Source: Candidatus Altimarinota bacterium (GTDB taxonomy: Bacteria; Patescibacteriota; Gracilibacteria; UBA4473). Taken from it: a DNA stretch of 21,603 bases. Position numbers and translations under genes: made by a program. The stretch's first letter is position 1. Each line of letters begins with the position of its first letter. The DNA lies in NCBI GenBank assembly GCA_026982915.1, contig JALWQU010000093.1:1-21603 (forward strand), in the 5' to 3' direction. Below the pieces are notes generated by a model. The model ran no database searches. It was not told the DNA's origin and saw only the letters and a list, made by a program, of their open reading frames with translations. Positions 21,518-21,603 of this stretch are shown in pieces.

Positions 21518-21603
21518 ATGGAAATAAATTTATATGACGAAATCGTACCAGGGGTAATGAAAGGAAAGTTTGAGATAAAGAAAGTGGAAAAACGGACAGA
21601 ACG
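21518..21603 (+). CDS. Unidentified ORF start, cut by right edge
   Basis: ATG at 21518 opens a frame of 28 codons that runs off the window (MEINLYDEIVPGVMKG..., then charged Lys/Glu-rich residues). Unlike the other genes here it has GGAGG (21501-21505), 12 nt before the ATG, a long but possible Shine-Dalgarno spacing. About 40 nt before the ATG, GGGTAATTCCCAAAATC (21477-21493) has the look of an insertion-sequence end. A transposase is possible but cannot be shown from 28 residues. Confidence 0.4.
   Translation, partial: MEINLYDEIVPGVMKGKFEIKKVEKRTE

Noticed and set aside
1..21603. Alternative genetic code with UGA as glycine
   Set aside because: No in-frame TGA occurs inside any called gene, which would be expected many times under code 25.
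1..21603. CRISPR array, prophage or origin of replication
   Set aside because: No regularly spaced repeats, phage structural genes or dnaA-box clusters were seen.

Overview
The window looks like a piece of a small-genome bacterial chromosome, most likely from the Candidate Phyla Radiation (CPR, Patescibacteria). The main evidence is the ribosomal-protein cluster. rpsE is followed directly by rplO with no rpmD (uL30), a loss known across CPR, and secY, adk and map are missing between rplO and infA. Almost every gene has an A/T-rich leader with no Shine-Dalgarno sequence. Stops are TAA (19) or TAG (7), with a single TGA at rpsE. No TGA lies inside the called genes, so the standard bacterial code fits. 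A group near Peregrinibacteria or Gracilibacteria is a guess only.

Layout. (1) 1-1508, minus strand: tRNA-His(GUG) followed by a membrane-anchored TPR protein cut by the left edge. (2) 1509-4049, plus strand: a promoter and a roughly 190-nt possibly structured leader, then rplF-rplR-rpsE-rplO and a terminator. (3) 4050-4430: a MITE-like element with terminal inverted repeats and a second promoter. (4) 4431-8637, plus: infA-rpmJ-rpsM-rpsK-rpsD-rpoA-rplQ-rplM-rpsI, then a terminator. This is translation initiation, ribosome and RNA polymerase alpha. (5) 8668-12358, minus: a packed five-gene accessory operon (TANGO2/NRDE-DinB fusion, ATP-grasp ligase, two membrane proteins, nitroreductase) that I do not recognise as a described system. 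(6) 12439-14088, minus: a membrane-anchored FMN-binding glutamate-synthase-domain protein, preceded by a hairpin-rich intergenic region. (7) tRNA-Ser(GCU), minus, with its own promoter and a strong terminator. (8) 14904-16553, plus: only the N-terminal half of carbamoyl-phosphate synthase large subunit. (9) 16559-19164, minus: clpP, an F5/8C-like plus thrombospondin-type-3 surface protein, and a solitary V/A-type ATPase subunit D. (10) 19277-21413, minus: small membrane protein-folE-fbp-folB. (11) 21518 to the right edge: start of an unidentified plus-strand ORF, possibly mobile.

How the genes fit together: the left 40% is housekeeping translation and transcription, split into two units whose promoters share an 18-nt -10/discriminator block. 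The right part mixes pterin/folate (folE, folB), sugar-phosphate (fbp), pyrimidine/arginine precursor (carB half), proteolysis (clpP) and ion-translocating ATPase (subunit D) functions. The points most worth following are the five-gene accessory operon with its two-domain fusion, the half-length CarB, the inverted-repeat element at the ribosomal-cluster breakpoint, and two candidate structured RNAs.
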